Positions 23,777 through 32,393 of a DNA stretch of 32,888 nucleotides are shown here, piece after piece. How positions within the stretch are numbered: position 1 is the stretch's first letter; each line of letters starts with the position of its first letter. The position numbers and the translations under genes are program-made. The notes beneath the pieces are model-generated. The model was not told the origin of the DNA. It saw only the letters and a list, made by a program, of their open reading frames with translations, and did no database searches. The DNA is from Balneolaceae bacterium (GTDB taxonomy: Bacteria > Bacteroidota > Rhodothermia > Balneolales > Cyclonatronaceae), in NCBI GenBank assembly GCA_007694035.1, contig RECM01000147.1, positions 1-32,888 of the forward strand, written 5' to 3'.

Positions 23777-26110
23777 TCAGAAGGTATGTCCGAGGCCAAA
23801 GTGAATAAAGTAATCATTGAAACCGGCCTGAAACCATCCATCCTGAAGATCGTGAATGCGGTATGCCAGGTCAATGCGGAAAATAACGAATTCCCAGTCG
23901 AGGCGGAGCCCAAGACCACCGCCTACTGCAATTTCGTTGAAAAACTGGTCAAATCTGAATTTACCCTCACTGAAATCGGATCTGGGTCCGTACCAGATAT
24001 TGCCAAAATCTGAAAAAATGGCCAATCCCCAGTTTGTTGACAGAAAACTCCGCAGCAACATCTGCCGTACTTCCATATGCCCGGATAATTTGATATCTCC
24101 GCCATTAATCGGAACCTGTGACTGATCAAGGTTACCGGGTCCGAGCCGCAGCGGCGGCCAGCCGCGAATATCGTTACTGCCGCCGGCAAAAAAGCGGCGG
24201 TTTAAAGGTATCTGACGTGTTTCACCGTAGGGATAGGCAATCCCCATAAAACCCCTGTAGGCAAATACGGTATTACGGCTCACAGGCAGATATCGCCTGT
24301 AGTCGACAGAACCCTTTAAATAACGGCTATATGTAAGCCTTGCCCCGCCAACCGACGGAATAGATCCTGTAAGTGAATCGGGATTGACACCGAAACGTTC
24401 AATCAGGTAGGGCAGGTTTCCGCCGAGCTCAATACTGGCTTCAGCGTAATAGCCATCATTACGCTTGATAACATGGGTGTTTGTTTCACGCAGGGTATAG
24501 CGCAATGTGGAGTTGAACTGAGGCCGGAAATCCTCAAGTATACGCTGGAACTGGAGTGTATCGATATCACCTTCAGTTAGCCTCAGGTTCAGGTCTTCAA
24601 GAAAGGGTGTGGTTGCAGATGCATCAAGCCAGTCAAGTTCAATCAGGTCGAGTGAACTGAGCGTAGTGGGGGAGTGATTCGTCTGGTAGTTAACATTAAT
24701 CCTGAAGTTGGAGTTGATGTCGAAATTTATCTGGTTTATCCTGGCCGCACTAAGACGGTAGCTGGTTCGGGGGTTCAGGAAAAAGGGGCGGTTGTTAAAC
24801 GCTTTGAAAGGGACCTGAAAACGCGGTACACTGTATTCGATGTTGCCCTCCAGGCTTCTGAGCAGCGGGTTATCGAATCCCGGTATATTCGCCCTTGTTA
24901 CATACTCAAAACTGCCCTTCACACCGATATCCAGCATTTCGGCCCAGCGGAACAAATTGTTATTCGTGTATCTTACTCCGGCACCGGCTCCAAATCCAAG
25001 ACGCTGCATACCGAACAGTTCTGTTCGGATCTGCTGGCGCGGCAGTGTCTGCATATCAATAAACACAGGAATATCGGGTGATGAATAATCGGGAAGCCCT
25101 CCCTCGGCACTCAGGCTGAACTGCCTCACGGTCAACATATTCAGATTCTGAAGCTGATTGATGGTAGCCATGTACAGGGAATTGTCGAACTGATCGCCCG
25201 GTTTGTATAGCAATCTCTCAACAAGCAGACCCGGGTTAGTCCGGGTCTCTTCCTCGCGTGAGATGAATATGGTGTACCCGGGCTGGCTGTGGGGTTCCCC
25301 ACGCAGTGTGTCCCGCAAGACCGGCATTGTTGAACCACCACTTGCATCCAGATTCATTCTGAGGTTGCCAAACTGGTATATCTGCCCCGGGTTTACCCGG
25401 TACAATACATCGAGCTGAAGCGGATCAGCACTGTCGGGTTTTACGAAAGAAATTATCGAATCTCGTTGCACGGAAGCGTACCCGTTATTTCTGAGCAATT
25501 CAATGATCCGGTTTCTTTCTGTGCTCAGCAGTTCAAACCTAAACTGCCGGTTTACTTCAAAGGTAGTATCATCAATTGCCGACCGAATCAGACCGCTCCG
25601 CCTGTAAAAGCGTTCTACAATTCGGGGATCGTCGAATTCAGGCAAACCGCTGTACGATACTGTTCTTATTATGGAAGCTTCGCCCTCATCAATAAAAAAA
25701 GTGACTTTAACCCGGCCTCTTCTGATTTCTTCTACCCTGGTTTCAACATTGGCGTCGCGAAACCCCTGCGATTGGTAAAATGTTTCAATACGTTCAATAT
25801 CACGTGCCAGAATGCCCGGATCGAGCAGGGAGGGGGGTTCACCCAACCGGCTGGTTATACGGTGGAGCCCAAGCCATAATGTTGCTCCGGGAATGCCAAG
25901 TACTTCCCTGTTGGTCTGGGTTCGTGCAACCGTTCCGAGCACACCGTTACTGATCGAACGATTCCCTTTGAACTCAACCGTTCGTATCAGTTTACCCTCA
26001 TATACGGAGTTGTCCTGGGCGGATGCAGTTCCCCCCGAAGACACGATCACCATAATCAACAGGCATGTAAGCAGTAAATTCGTATAGTTTTTAAACAGGG
26101 TATGAACCAC
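23777..26110 (-). CDS. BamA/TamA-family outer-membrane beta-barrel protein
   Basis: 777 aa. GTG start at 26110 is needed to include the signal peptide (residues 1-31, ending TASAQ). Residues about 37-300 contain POTRA-type repeats (KLIRTVEFKGNRSIS, DIERIETFYQSQGFRDANVETRV, EASIIRTVSYSGLPEF, RIIELLRNNGYASVQRDS). The 16-strand-type barrel follows, with the lid-loop motif FFAGGSNDIRGW (the VRGF site of Omp85 proteins) near 640 and a terminal aromatic residue (FGLGHTF). Length and about three POTRAs fit TamA-like assembly or secretion factors better than the housekeeping five-POTRA BamA. First gene of the operon, with a hairpin 14 bases upstream of the start. Confidence 0.87.
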   Translation of the reverse strand: MVHTLFKNYTNLLLTCLLIMVIVSSGGTASAQDNSVYEGKLIRTVEFKGNRSISNGVLGTVARTQTNREVLGIPGATLWLGLHRITSRLGEPPSLLDPGILARDIERIETFYQSQGFRDANVETRVEEIRRGRVKVTFFIDEGEASIIRTVSYSGLPEFDDPRIVERFYRRSGLIRSAIDDTTFEVNRQFRFELLSTERNRIIELLRNNGYASVQRDSIISFVKPDSADPLQLDVLYRVNPGQIYQFGNLRMNLDASGGSTMPVLRDTLRGEPHSQPGYTIFISREEETRTNPGLLVERLLYKPGDQFDNSLYMATINQLQNLNMLTVRQFSLSAEGGLPDYSSPDIPVFIDMQTLPRQQIRTELFGMQRLGFGAGAGVRYTNNNLFRWAEMLDIGVKGSFEYVTRANIPGFDNPLLRSLEGNIEYSVPRFQVPFKAFNNRPFFLNPRTSYRLSAARINQINFDINSNFRINVNYQTNHSPTTLSSLDLIELDWLDASATTPFLEDLNLRLTEGDIDTLQFQRILEDFRPQFNSTLRYTLRETNTHVIKRNDGYYAEASIELGGNLPYLIERFGVNPDSLTGSIPSVGGARLTYSRYLKGSVDYRRYLPVSRNTVFAYRGFMGIAYPYGETRQIPLNRRFFAGGSNDIRGWPPLRLGPGNLDQSQVPINGGDIKLSGHMEVRQMLLRSFLSTNWGLAIFSDFGNIWYGPRSDFSEGKFRFDQFFNEIAVGGGLGLRLDWEFVIFRIDLAYRIHDLQDGWFQAGFNDYFIHFGLGHTF

Positions 26111-26123
26111 GATATATATAGTA

Positions 26124-26157
26124 AGACGGTTGCATGAAATTAATCACACAACCGTCT
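26124..26157 (-). promoter_or_regulatory. Hairpin in the leader of the BamA-like operon
   Basis: AGACGGTTG and CAACCGTCT (26124-26132 and 26149-26157) form a perfect 9-bp stem around 16 bases, ending 13 bases upstream of the GTG start on the minus strand. It follows the DUF2795 gene and an upstream T7 run, but no T-run follows the stem in the minus direction. It could end the DUF2795 transcript or act on initiation of the outer-membrane protein gene. Confidence 0.45.
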
Positions 26158-26191
26158 CAATCAAAAAAATCGAGCCGATATTTTGTAAAAT

Positions 26192-26437
26192 TCAAACGTC
26201 GTCGTAGTCGAAGCCGTCATCTTCTTCCCCGTGGAAGAAATCTTCTTTCATTATATAGTCAGGCCAGATCTCCTCGATACTTTCGTATGGAGTGTCATCC
26301 TCTTCATCGAGTTCATACAGGTTATCGATGACCTGCTGTGGACAACCATTACGCTCTGCCCACTCTATCAATTCCTGCCTTGTGGCAGGCCATGGTGCCT
26401 CTTCAAGTGTTGCAGCGAGTTCAACGGTCCAAATCAT
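26192..26437 (-). CDS. Small acidic DUF2795 protein
   Basis: 81 aa. Matches the DUF2795 pattern: W-x-V-E-L-A start, APWPATRQELIEWAERNGCPQQVIDNLYEL core, then a long acidic tail with YESIEEIWPDY. The core is a helix-loop-helix of unknown function found next to translation and stress genes in several phyla. The protein is strongly acidic (about a third Asp/Glu). It is separated by 81 bases from the outer-membrane protein gene downstream and diverges from tatA. Confidence 0.85.
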   Translation of the reverse strand: MIWTVELAATLEEAPWPATRQELIEWAERNGCPQQVIDNLYELDEEDDTPYESIEEIWPDYIMKEDFFHGEEDDGFDYDDV

Positions 26438-26581
26438 AGTGTTAAACCTTTATTTTTATTATATAGAAAATTACGTAGTATGCAACGGCTAATAAACGAA
26501 TCTTATTGACAAATTCAAGTGCCTAACGAACAGTTTTATAAATAAATTATATGACTGTTAACGCCTGTGTTCAAAGTTTAC

Positions 26582-26589
26582 TATCTTTG
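26582..26589 (+). promoter_or_regulatory. -7 promoter box of the tatA-gatA operon (TATCTTTG)
   Basis: TATCTTTG is an exact TAnnTTTG element 48 bases before the tatA ATG. It leaves a leader of about 40 bases that carries a Shine-Dalgarno-like GAAAGGA. It is the only one of the four boxes with a conventional leader and SD. Confidence 0.6.
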
Positions 26590-26637
26590 GGTAGTAACCA
26601 GGAATAAGGCATAAAATTGTATCAGAAAGGATCTGTT

Positions 26638-26871
26638 ATGTTTCCGAGTGGAATGGAATGGATTATTGTGGCATTATTAATACTTCTTCTTTTCGGCGCG
26701 AAGAAGATTCCCGAGCTTGCACGCGGCATCGGCCAGGGTATCGGCGAATTTAAGAAAGCCTCAAGTGAAATCCGCAGAGAAATTGAAAAAGGTGAGAGAG
26801 AAGATAAGCAGGAGGCTAAAGTTGACAGGCCCAAAGAGGAGTCTGAGAAAAAGGAAGCGACTAACAATTAA
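26638..26871 (+). CDS. tatA: Sec-independent translocase subunit TatA
   Basis: 77 aa from the ATG at 26638. It is preferred over the upstream TTG (26617) because GAAAGGA sits 7 bases before it and TatA normally starts just before the helix. One membrane helix (MEWIIVALLILLLF), the hinge FGAKKIPELARGIGQGIGEFKKA typical of TatA/E, an amphipathic helix, and a charged tail rich in Lys/Glu. TatA forms the pore that moves folded proteins across the inner membrane with TatC; no tatC is in the window. It is followed by gatA at 6 bases. Confidence 0.95.
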   Translation: MFPSGMEWIIVALLILLLFGAKKIPELARGIGQGIGEFKKASSEIRREIEKGEREDKQEAKVDRPKEESEKKEATNN

Positions 26872-26877
26872 CCGGTT

Positions 26878-28404
26878 TTGAATTTAAAAGACATTCGGTC
26901 TGTTCGTACGGGACTCGAAAACAAACAATTTAGCCTGCCCGACATAACCCGGTCTTTTCTGAAGGAGATCGAGGCCCATAATCAGAACATCAATGCCTTC
27001 ACCCTGGTAAACGGCACTACTGCTCTTCAAAGAGCGGAAGCTGTACAGGCCAGAATCGAAAATGGTACGGCAGGCAAATTGGCCGGTGCCGTTATAGGCA
27101 TCAAAGAACTGATCTGCCAGAAAGGGCTCCCCGTAACCTGCGCATCCAACATGTTGTCGGATTTTGAGAGTGTTTATAATGCAACGGTGATCGATCGGCT
27201 TGAGGCCGAAGATGCTGTTCTTATTGGCAGGTTGAACATGGATGAGTTCGCAATGGGTTCATCTACCGAAAATTCAATACACGGCATAACCCGCAACCCC
27301 CACGATACGGGTAAAGTGTCCGGCGGGTCTTCAGGCGGCAGTGCCGCAGCCGTGGCCGCCGGGTTCTGCAATGCCACACTTGGTTCCGATACCGGTGGAT
27401 CTATCCGGCAGCCTGCCGCGTTTTGCGGGGTTACCGGCCTTAAACCGGGATATGGCAGGGTATCGCGCTATGGCCTTGTTGCATATGCTTCCTCCTTCGA
27501 CTGCATCGGCCCGCTTGCCACTACTGTTCACGATACCGCCCTCGTACTCGAAGTTATAGCAGGCAAAGACCAAAACGATTCAACAACCTCGTCGAGAGCG
27601 GTCGACACCTATACCCGTTTTATCGGCGAAACCGAAAAAAACCTTAAAATTGGTATGCCGGGCGAATATTTTGGTGAGGGGCTTGACCCTGAAATCAGGG
27701 CCCGGGTTGAGCAGGTTGCCAATAATATGAAAGAGAAGGGCGCAGAAATTGTGCCCATCAATCTGCCGCATACCGAATATGCTATCGCGACCTATTATGT
27801 ACTTGCCACGGCAGAGGCATCCAGTAACCTGGCCCGGTTTGATGGTATACGATACGGCCACCGGGCCGATATCAAGAAGGTAAGGGAGCAGCTCCGTGAA
27901 GAAGAAAAAAGCATAAAGGCTTCATTCAACGGTGACAAATCGGAAGAACTGAAAACGGAACTTGCCAAACTCGACAGTCCGCTTATCCGCCTCTACAAGC
28001 AGTCCAGAACGGAAGGTTTCGGCACGGAGGTGAAACGCAGAATCATGCTTGGTACCTATGTTCTCAGTGCCGGGTACTATGATGCCTACTATGGGAAAGC
28101 CCAGAGAATAAGGCGGCTCATTCAGCAGGATTTTCTCGATGCATTCCGTAAGGTTGATGTTATACTGTCTCCAACCACACCTACAACCGCCTTTGACATA
28201 GGCTCAAATGTGGATGACCCGGTACAAATGTACCTGAACGATATTTACACCATTTCAGCGAACCTTGCCGGCATCTGCGCAATTAGTGTGCCTGCGGGGA
28301 AACACAGCAATGGATTGCCGATTGGCGTTCAATTTATGGGCAATAACGGCGGAGAGGGAAAATTACTTGGCGCAGCCGCTCAGGTTGAGCAAATGTTCAT
28401 CTAA
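26878..28404 (+). CDS. gatA: Glutamyl-tRNA(Gln) amidotransferase subunit A
   Basis: 508 aa from a TTG start 6 bases after tatA. Amidase-signature enzyme: catalytic Lys in VIGIKELICQKG near 80, the Gly/Ser-rich SGGSSGGSAAAVAAG near 147-161 and nucleophile region GSDTGGSIRQPA near 165-176. FAMGSSTENS and the C-terminal SVPAGKHSNGLPIGVQFMG match GatA. It supplies ammonia from glutamine to GatB to convert Glu-tRNA(Gln) (and Asp-tRNA(Asn)) to the amide form; gatB and gatC are not in this window. It implies the organism lacks, or supplements, a direct GlnRS or AsnRS route. Confidence 0.97.
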   Translation: MNLKDIRSVRTGLENKQFSLPDITRSFLKEIEAHNQNINAFTLVNGTTALQRAEAVQARIENGTAGKLAGAVIGIKELICQKGLPVTCASNMLSDFESVYNATVIDRLEAEDAVLIGRLNMDEFAMGSSTENSIHGITRNPHDTGKVSGGSSGGSAAAVAAGFCNATLGSDTGGSIRQPAAFCGVTGLKPGYGRVSRYGLVAYASSFDCIGPLATTVHDTALVLEVIAGKDQNDSTTSSRAVDTYTRFIGETEKNLKIGMPGEYFGEGLDPEIRARVEQVANNMKEKGAEIVPINLPHTEYAIATYYVLATAEASSNLARFDGIRYGHRADIKKVREQLREEEKSIKASFNGDKSEELKTELAKLDSPLIRLYKQSRTEGFGTEVKRRIMLGTYVLSAGYYDAYYGKAQRIRRLIQQDFLDAFRKVDVILSPTTPTTAFDIGSNVDDPVQMYLNDIYTISANLAGICAISVPAGKHSNGLPIGVQFMGNNGGEGKLLGAAAQVEQMFI

Positions 28405-28415
28405 TTATTAAAAAA

Positions 28416-29195
28416 ATGGATCAAAACCGGATTCATGGAAAAACAGTTCTGATAACCGGTGCAACATCCGGTATCGGTGAATCGTGTGCTTATGCATTCG
28501 CCTCAATGGGAACTGATCTTATCATTACCGGACGGCGCGAAGAAAATCTGGAGGAGTTGGCCCGCCATATCAAGGAGCAGTATCCGGTTGAAGTAATTGC
28601 CGGCAACTTTGATGTGCGCGACCGCGAGGCCTGTATCCGCTTTATGGACTTTCTGAACAACCGGCCTGTCGATATTCTGATCAATAATGCCGGTCTTTCA
28701 AGGGGGCTTGAACCGGCCGACAAGGCCGACTTCGACGACTGGGATGAAATGGTTGATACCAATATCAAGGGCCTTCTGAACATGACCCGCCTCATTGTGC
28801 CCGGAATGAGATCACGCAACAAAGGCTTCATTCTGAACCTTGGGTCTATTGCCGGCCACGATTCCTATCCCGGCGGATCGGTTTATTGCGCCACCAAACA
28901 TGCTGTTGCGGCGTTCACCCGTTCATTAAAGATGGATCTGTCCGGCACCAAGGTAAGGGTGGGCATGATTTCACCGGGTCTGGTAGAAACAGAGTTCAGC
29001 AAAGTGAGATTTCACGGTGATGAAGACCGTGCCAAACAGGTTTATAAGGGGGTTGAACCCCTGTCAGCCGGGGATGTAGCTGAGTTGATTGTGTTCATGG
29101 CTAACAGGCCCTCGCATGTAAATATTCTTGACCTGGTGGTGATGCCGGTGGATCAGTCGTCCGTTTTTCTATTGAGCCGCAATGAAGAAAGTTAA
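28416..29195 (+). CDS. Short-chain dehydrogenase/reductase (YdfG-like)
   Basis: 259 aa classical SDR. Cofactor motif TGATSGIG (residues 14-21), NNAG near 90, catalytic Ser in LNLGSIAG and YxxxK as YCATK near 156-160. The Arg-Arg after the second strand (TGRREENL) suggests NADP(H). The pattern SRGLEPADKADFDDWDEMVDTNIKGLL and VETEFSKVRFHGDEDRAKQVYKG resembles YdfG/3-hydroxy-acid or L-allo-threonine dehydrogenases. It starts 11 bases after gatA and overlaps the next gene by 14 bases. Confidence 0.92.
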   Translation: MDQNRIHGKTVLITGATSGIGESCAYAFASMGTDLIITGRREENLEELARHIKEQYPVEVIAGNFDVRDREACIRFMDFLNNRPVDILINNAGLSRGLEPADKADFDDWDEMVDTNIKGLLNMTRLIVPGMRSRNKGFILNLGSIAGHDSYPGGSVYCATKHAVAAFTRSLKMDLSGTKVRVGMISPGLVETEFSKVRFHGDEDRAKQVYKGVEPLSAGDVAELIVFMANRPSHVNILDLVVMPVDQSSVFLLSRNEES

Positions 29196-30171
29196 TAACA
29201 CGATCATTGTGTTTCTGCTGCTTATCGTTACGGCAGCCTGTACATCCGAGCCGGAAAAAAGAGAGGGCATTTTCGTGTTCGATGAACTGAACAGGCAGAT
29301 TCCGGTTTTCAGCGGTGATTCTGCTTATACCAATGTGCAGAAGCAGCTTGAATTTGGCCCGAGGGTACCCGGAACACAGTCTCATACCGACACCCGAAAC
29401 TTCCTGATTAATACCCTTCGTGACCGGGCCGGACGCAGAAATGTGTTCACACAGGATTTTTCCAGAACCATCTATGGCGACACGCTTCAGATGTCAAACA
29501 TAATCGCTGCATTCAACCTTGAGGCTGCCGACAGAATCTTCCTCTGTGCCCACTGGGACACCCGTCCAAGGGCAGACAGGGATCCGGATATTACGCGGCG
29601 GAATGAGCCAATTCCCGGGGCCGACGACGGTGCCAGCGGGGTAGCCGTACTTCTTGAAATTGCACGGATACTGGCAGAAAACCCGCCGCCAATCGGGGTC
29701 GATCTCGTATTGTTCGACGGAGAAGATTACGGCCGCGAGGGCGATCTGCAGTATTATTTCCTTGGCGCCAGGGAGTGGGCAGAAAACCCGCCGGTTCCCG
29801 GTTACAGGCCACGGTTCGGCATTCTCCTCGACATGGTCGGGGCAAAAGATGCCGTTTTCCCCAAAGAACTGTACTCCCTCACCTATGCCCGGCCGCTTGT
29901 TGACGGGGTATGGGAAGTGGCCTCAGGGCTTGGTTACGGCAATAAATTCCCCGACATTCGCGGCGCAGCCATATCCGATGACCACGTAGTGATCAACGAG
30001 AAGCTTGGAATACCTACCATAAATATTATACATCACAACCGGGGTTCTGGCGACTCCGTTTTCCCTGAATACTGGCACACCCATGCCGACAATCTAGATA
30101 TCATTTCAGAAGAAACACTTGGCATGATAGGGCATATCCTAACCGAAATTATTTACAACAGGATCAAATAA
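29182..30171 (+). CDS. M28-family lipoprotein, glutaminyl-cyclase-like
   Basis: 329 aa. Lipoprotein signal with lipidated Cys20 (VTAAC). Residues about 50-329 form an M28 zinc domain: AHWDTRP (His124, Asp126), PGADDGASG (Asp148/149), FDGEDYG (Glu181/Asp182), ISDDH (Asp266/267) and PEYWHTHADNLD (His299). The order and the WHT and DGE(E/D) contexts match human-type glutaminyl cyclase (QC: Asp159, Glu201, Glu202, Asp305, His330) better than aminopeptidases. It would convert N-terminal Gln to pyroglutamate on exported proteins. The start overlaps the SDR gene by 14 bases; its stop overlaps the prmA start (TAATG). Confidence 0.9.
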   Translation: MKKVNNTIIVFLLLIVTAACTSEPEKREGIFVFDELNRQIPVFSGDSAYTNVQKQLEFGPRVPGTQSHTDTRNFLINTLRDRAGRRNVFTQDFSRTIYGDTLQMSNIIAAFNLEAADRIFLCAHWDTRPRADRDPDITRRNEPIPGADDGASGVAVLLEIARILAENPPPIGVDLVLFDGEDYGREGDLQYYFLGAREWAENPPVPGYRPRFGILLDMVGAKDAVFPKELYSLTYARPLVDGVWEVASGLGYGNKFPDIRGAAISDDHVVINEKLGIPTINIIHHNRGSGDSVFPEYWHTHADNLDIISEETLGMIGHILTEIIYNRIK

Positions 30172-31013
30172 TGAATCAGCCATATCTGGAGCTGAAAATA
30201 GTAATGCCCGAAAAATACCAGGAATTCCTGATCGCTGAGCTGAACGAGCTCGACTTTGAGGGGTTCGAGCAGGATGATTATTTCATACTTGCATTCATAC
30301 CTGCATCCCGGCTCGATGATACGGCAAGAGAGCACATAGAAAGGATCATATCCGGTTTTGAAGGAGCGTGGATCGAAAGCGAGATCATCCATCAGCCCAG
30401 AAACTGGAACAAGGAATGGGAGGGTACCATTCAGCCGATGGATGTCGGCAATTTCTATATCAAACCAACCTGGTCGATGGTACAGGTACCCGCAGGCAAA
30501 GTCGTTCTGGAGATTGATCCCAAAATGGCATTTGGCACAGGGTATCACGAAACCACGCGCCTGATGCTCAGAATGCTGGAAATTACTGATTGTAACAATG
30601 CCCATGTTCTGGATGCCGGTACCGGCTCCGGAATTTTGGCAATAGCTGCACTGAAACTGGGTGCTGTTTCGGCAACGGGTTTCGACATTGATGAATGGAG
30701 CTATCAAAACGCGCTTGAGAACGCATATCTGAACAAGGTCGACGACCGGTTCAGGGTGATGCTTGGTACCATAAGTATGATCGCCAAGGAGCAGACCTTT
30801 GAGCTTGTTCTGGCCAACATCAACCGCAATATCCTGCTCGACATTTCCCGCGACATTGCCGCCAAAATTAAGGAGAACGGGCATCTGCTCCTGTCCGGTC
30901 TGATGCTCGACGACAGGGAAACTATCCTGAAAGATGAACATTACAGCCGGCTGAGACTTGTTGAGGAAATGACCGAGGGCGAATGGATTGCCTTCAAATT
31001 TCAAAAAAACTGA
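30171..31013 (+). CDS. prmA: Ribosomal protein L11 methyltransferase
   Basis: 280 aa. The N-terminal ferredoxin-like domain (about 1-95) is followed by a SAM-binding domain with DPKMAFGTGYHETTRLML, motif I VLDAGTGSGILAIAALKLGA, DIDEWSYQNALENAYLN, and post-motif VLANINRNILLD. These are PrmA hallmarks (FGTGxHxTTxxxL). It methylates lysines and the N-terminus of ribosomal protein L11. The start shares a base with the upstream stop; the next gene begins 3 bases later. Confidence 0.95.
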   Translation: MNQPYLELKIVMPEKYQEFLIAELNELDFEGFEQDDYFILAFIPASRLDDTAREHIERIISGFEGAWIESEIIHQPRNWNKEWEGTIQPMDVGNFYIKPTWSMVQVPAGKVVLEIDPKMAFGTGYHETTRLMLRMLEITDCNNAHVLDAGTGSGILAIAALKLGAVSATGFDIDEWSYQNALENAYLNKVDDRFRVMLGTISMIAKEQTFELVLANINRNILLDISRDIAAKIKENGHLLLSGLMLDDRETILKDEHYSRLRLVEEMTEGEWIAFKFQKN

Positions 31014-31016
31014 CTT

Positions 31017-31943
31017 TTGACCATCAGGGCCTCCATAGACATCGGCACCAACACCGTGCTTTTACTTGTTGCAGAGAGCAATGGGAATCAGGTTGTACCA
31101 CTGCTTGAAAGGCAGGAGATACCCCGGCTTGGCAGACATGTGGACGAAGCAAGAAACCTGTCTGATGAAGGCATCCGGAAGGTTGAAGCCATTCTTCGGA
31201 GCTACCGGCACATAATAAACACGGGCTTTGGTGACATCCCGGTTATTGTTACGGCTACCAGCGCCGTAAGAGATGCATCCAACCGCGGTCATTTTCTGAA
31301 GTATATTAAAGAGAAGACCGGTTTTGAAATTCGGATACTCAGCGGCGATGAAGAGGCGGCGTGGACATACTCCGGAGCACTTGCACCACTTAATGTGCAG
31401 CCCGACCAGCAGGTGCTGGTTGTTGATATCGGAGGTGGAAGCACGGAACTGGCTGCCGGAATTCAAAGTACCCTGAAACAATATGTATCAATCGACATGG
31501 GGTCGGTACGGTTTACCGAACGGCACCTGAAACACGACCCGCCTGAATTGCGGGATGTGGCGGTATGCAGAGAAGAAATCTTAAAATGCCTTGATCGTTC
31601 TGGCCTTAAAACCGATCCGGGGACCATGCTCATAGGTGTGGCTGGAACAGTAACAACGCTTGCTGCACTATGCTTAAACCAGGCAACCATTGAAGCAGGC
31701 CAGCTTGACGGGCTGATAATTAAATCGGATCAGCTGAAAAATTTGATTTCAGAAATTATACCTCTCAGCTCAGAGAAGATACTGGCACTGAACCCCGGTG
31801 TACTGCATGGCAGGGAAGATGTAATCCTGGCAGGTTTGCTCATTATGGAAGGGGTGACCGATTACTTCGGTTTCAGTGAACTTACCGTGTCGACAGGTGG
31901 TATCAGGCATGGGGCTCTGCTAAAAGCATTTTACAGTTTATAA
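31017..31943 (+). CDS. Exopolyphosphatase/GppA-family phosphatase
   Basis: 308 aa from a TTG start 3 bases after prmA. Actin-like ATPase fold with phosphate motif ASIDIGTNTVLLLV at the N-terminus, and VVDIGGGSTELAAG near 140 with the second phosphate loop. Further family residues: SAVRDASNRGHFLKYI and SGDEEAAWTYSGAL. The short form ends after the second domain (GVTDYFGFSELTVSTGGIRHGALL) and lacks the HD domain of E. coli Ppx. It hydrolyses polyphosphate or pppGpp, and is the last gene of the tatA operon. The convergent response regulator ends 10 bases away. Confidence 0.93.
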   Translation: MTIRASIDIGTNTVLLLVAESNGNQVVPLLERQEIPRLGRHVDEARNLSDEGIRKVEAILRSYRHIINTGFGDIPVIVTATSAVRDASNRGHFLKYIKEKTGFEIRILSGDEEAAWTYSGALAPLNVQPDQQVLVVDIGGGSTELAAGIQSTLKQYVSIDMGSVRFTERHLKHDPPELRDVAVCREEILKCLDRSGLKTDPGTMLIGVAGTVTTLAALCLNQATIEAGQLDGLIIKSDQLKNLISEIIPLSSEKILALNPGVLHGREDVILAGLLIMEGVTDYFGFSELTVSTGGIRHGALLKAFYSL

Positions 31944-31953
31944 CCGCTTAAAA

Positions 31954-32328
31954 TCATCCCGCCTTGTCTTTTGCCAGCCCTTTTTTGATGGAATTGTTAA
32001 GTTCCTGAATGGGAATGGGTTTTACCATATAATCAACGGGGCCGGTCTTCGCAGCACGCTCCCTTGTACCGGAATCAGAATTGCCAGACATATAAATGAC
32101 CGGGACATCAGAAAATTTCCTGATTTCATTCATGGCATCAACACCGTCCATATCGCCGTCTATTTTGATATCCATGATTATCAGATCGGGCTGATGTGTT
32201 TTTACGGCTTCGACAGCATCTTTTCCATTTGTAACTTTAGCTGCAAGATCATATCCAAATTTCTGGAGTTGCTTCTCCAAAACCATTGCAATAATGAACT
32301 CGTCTTCAACCAGAACTATTTTACTCAT
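31954..32328 (-). CDS. Single-domain response regulator (CheY-like receiver)
   Basis: 124 aa, one receiver domain and no output domain. Acidic pair Glu8-Asp9 (LVEDE), phospho-acceptor Asp53 (LIIMD), switch Ser in IYMSGNSDS near 83 and Lys in MVKPIPI near 107 are all present, so it should be phosphorylated. It carries DGDMDGVDAM after the acceptor, common in receivers tied to hybrid kinases. It lies 65 bases downstream of the B12-binding gene on the same strand, so it may share its transcript and act in the same light or cobalamin response. No kinase is in the window. Confidence 0.93.
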   Translation of the reverse strand: MSKIVLVEDEFIIAMVLEKQLQKFGYDLAAKVTNGKDAVEAVKTHQPDLIIMDIKIDGDMDGVDAMNEIRKFSDVPVIYMSGNSDSGTRERAAKTGPVDYMVKPIPIQELNNSIKKGLAKDKAG

Positions 32329-32393
32329 TAAGGTTTCCGGATATGATAGTCAGTTAAATTTGATTAGTTCGAAGAATACGTTGATTTAGTCAA

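Noticed and set aside
30153-31004. 283-aa minus-strand open frame opposite prmA
   Set aside because: Antisense shadow of a gene with clear SAM-binding motifs.
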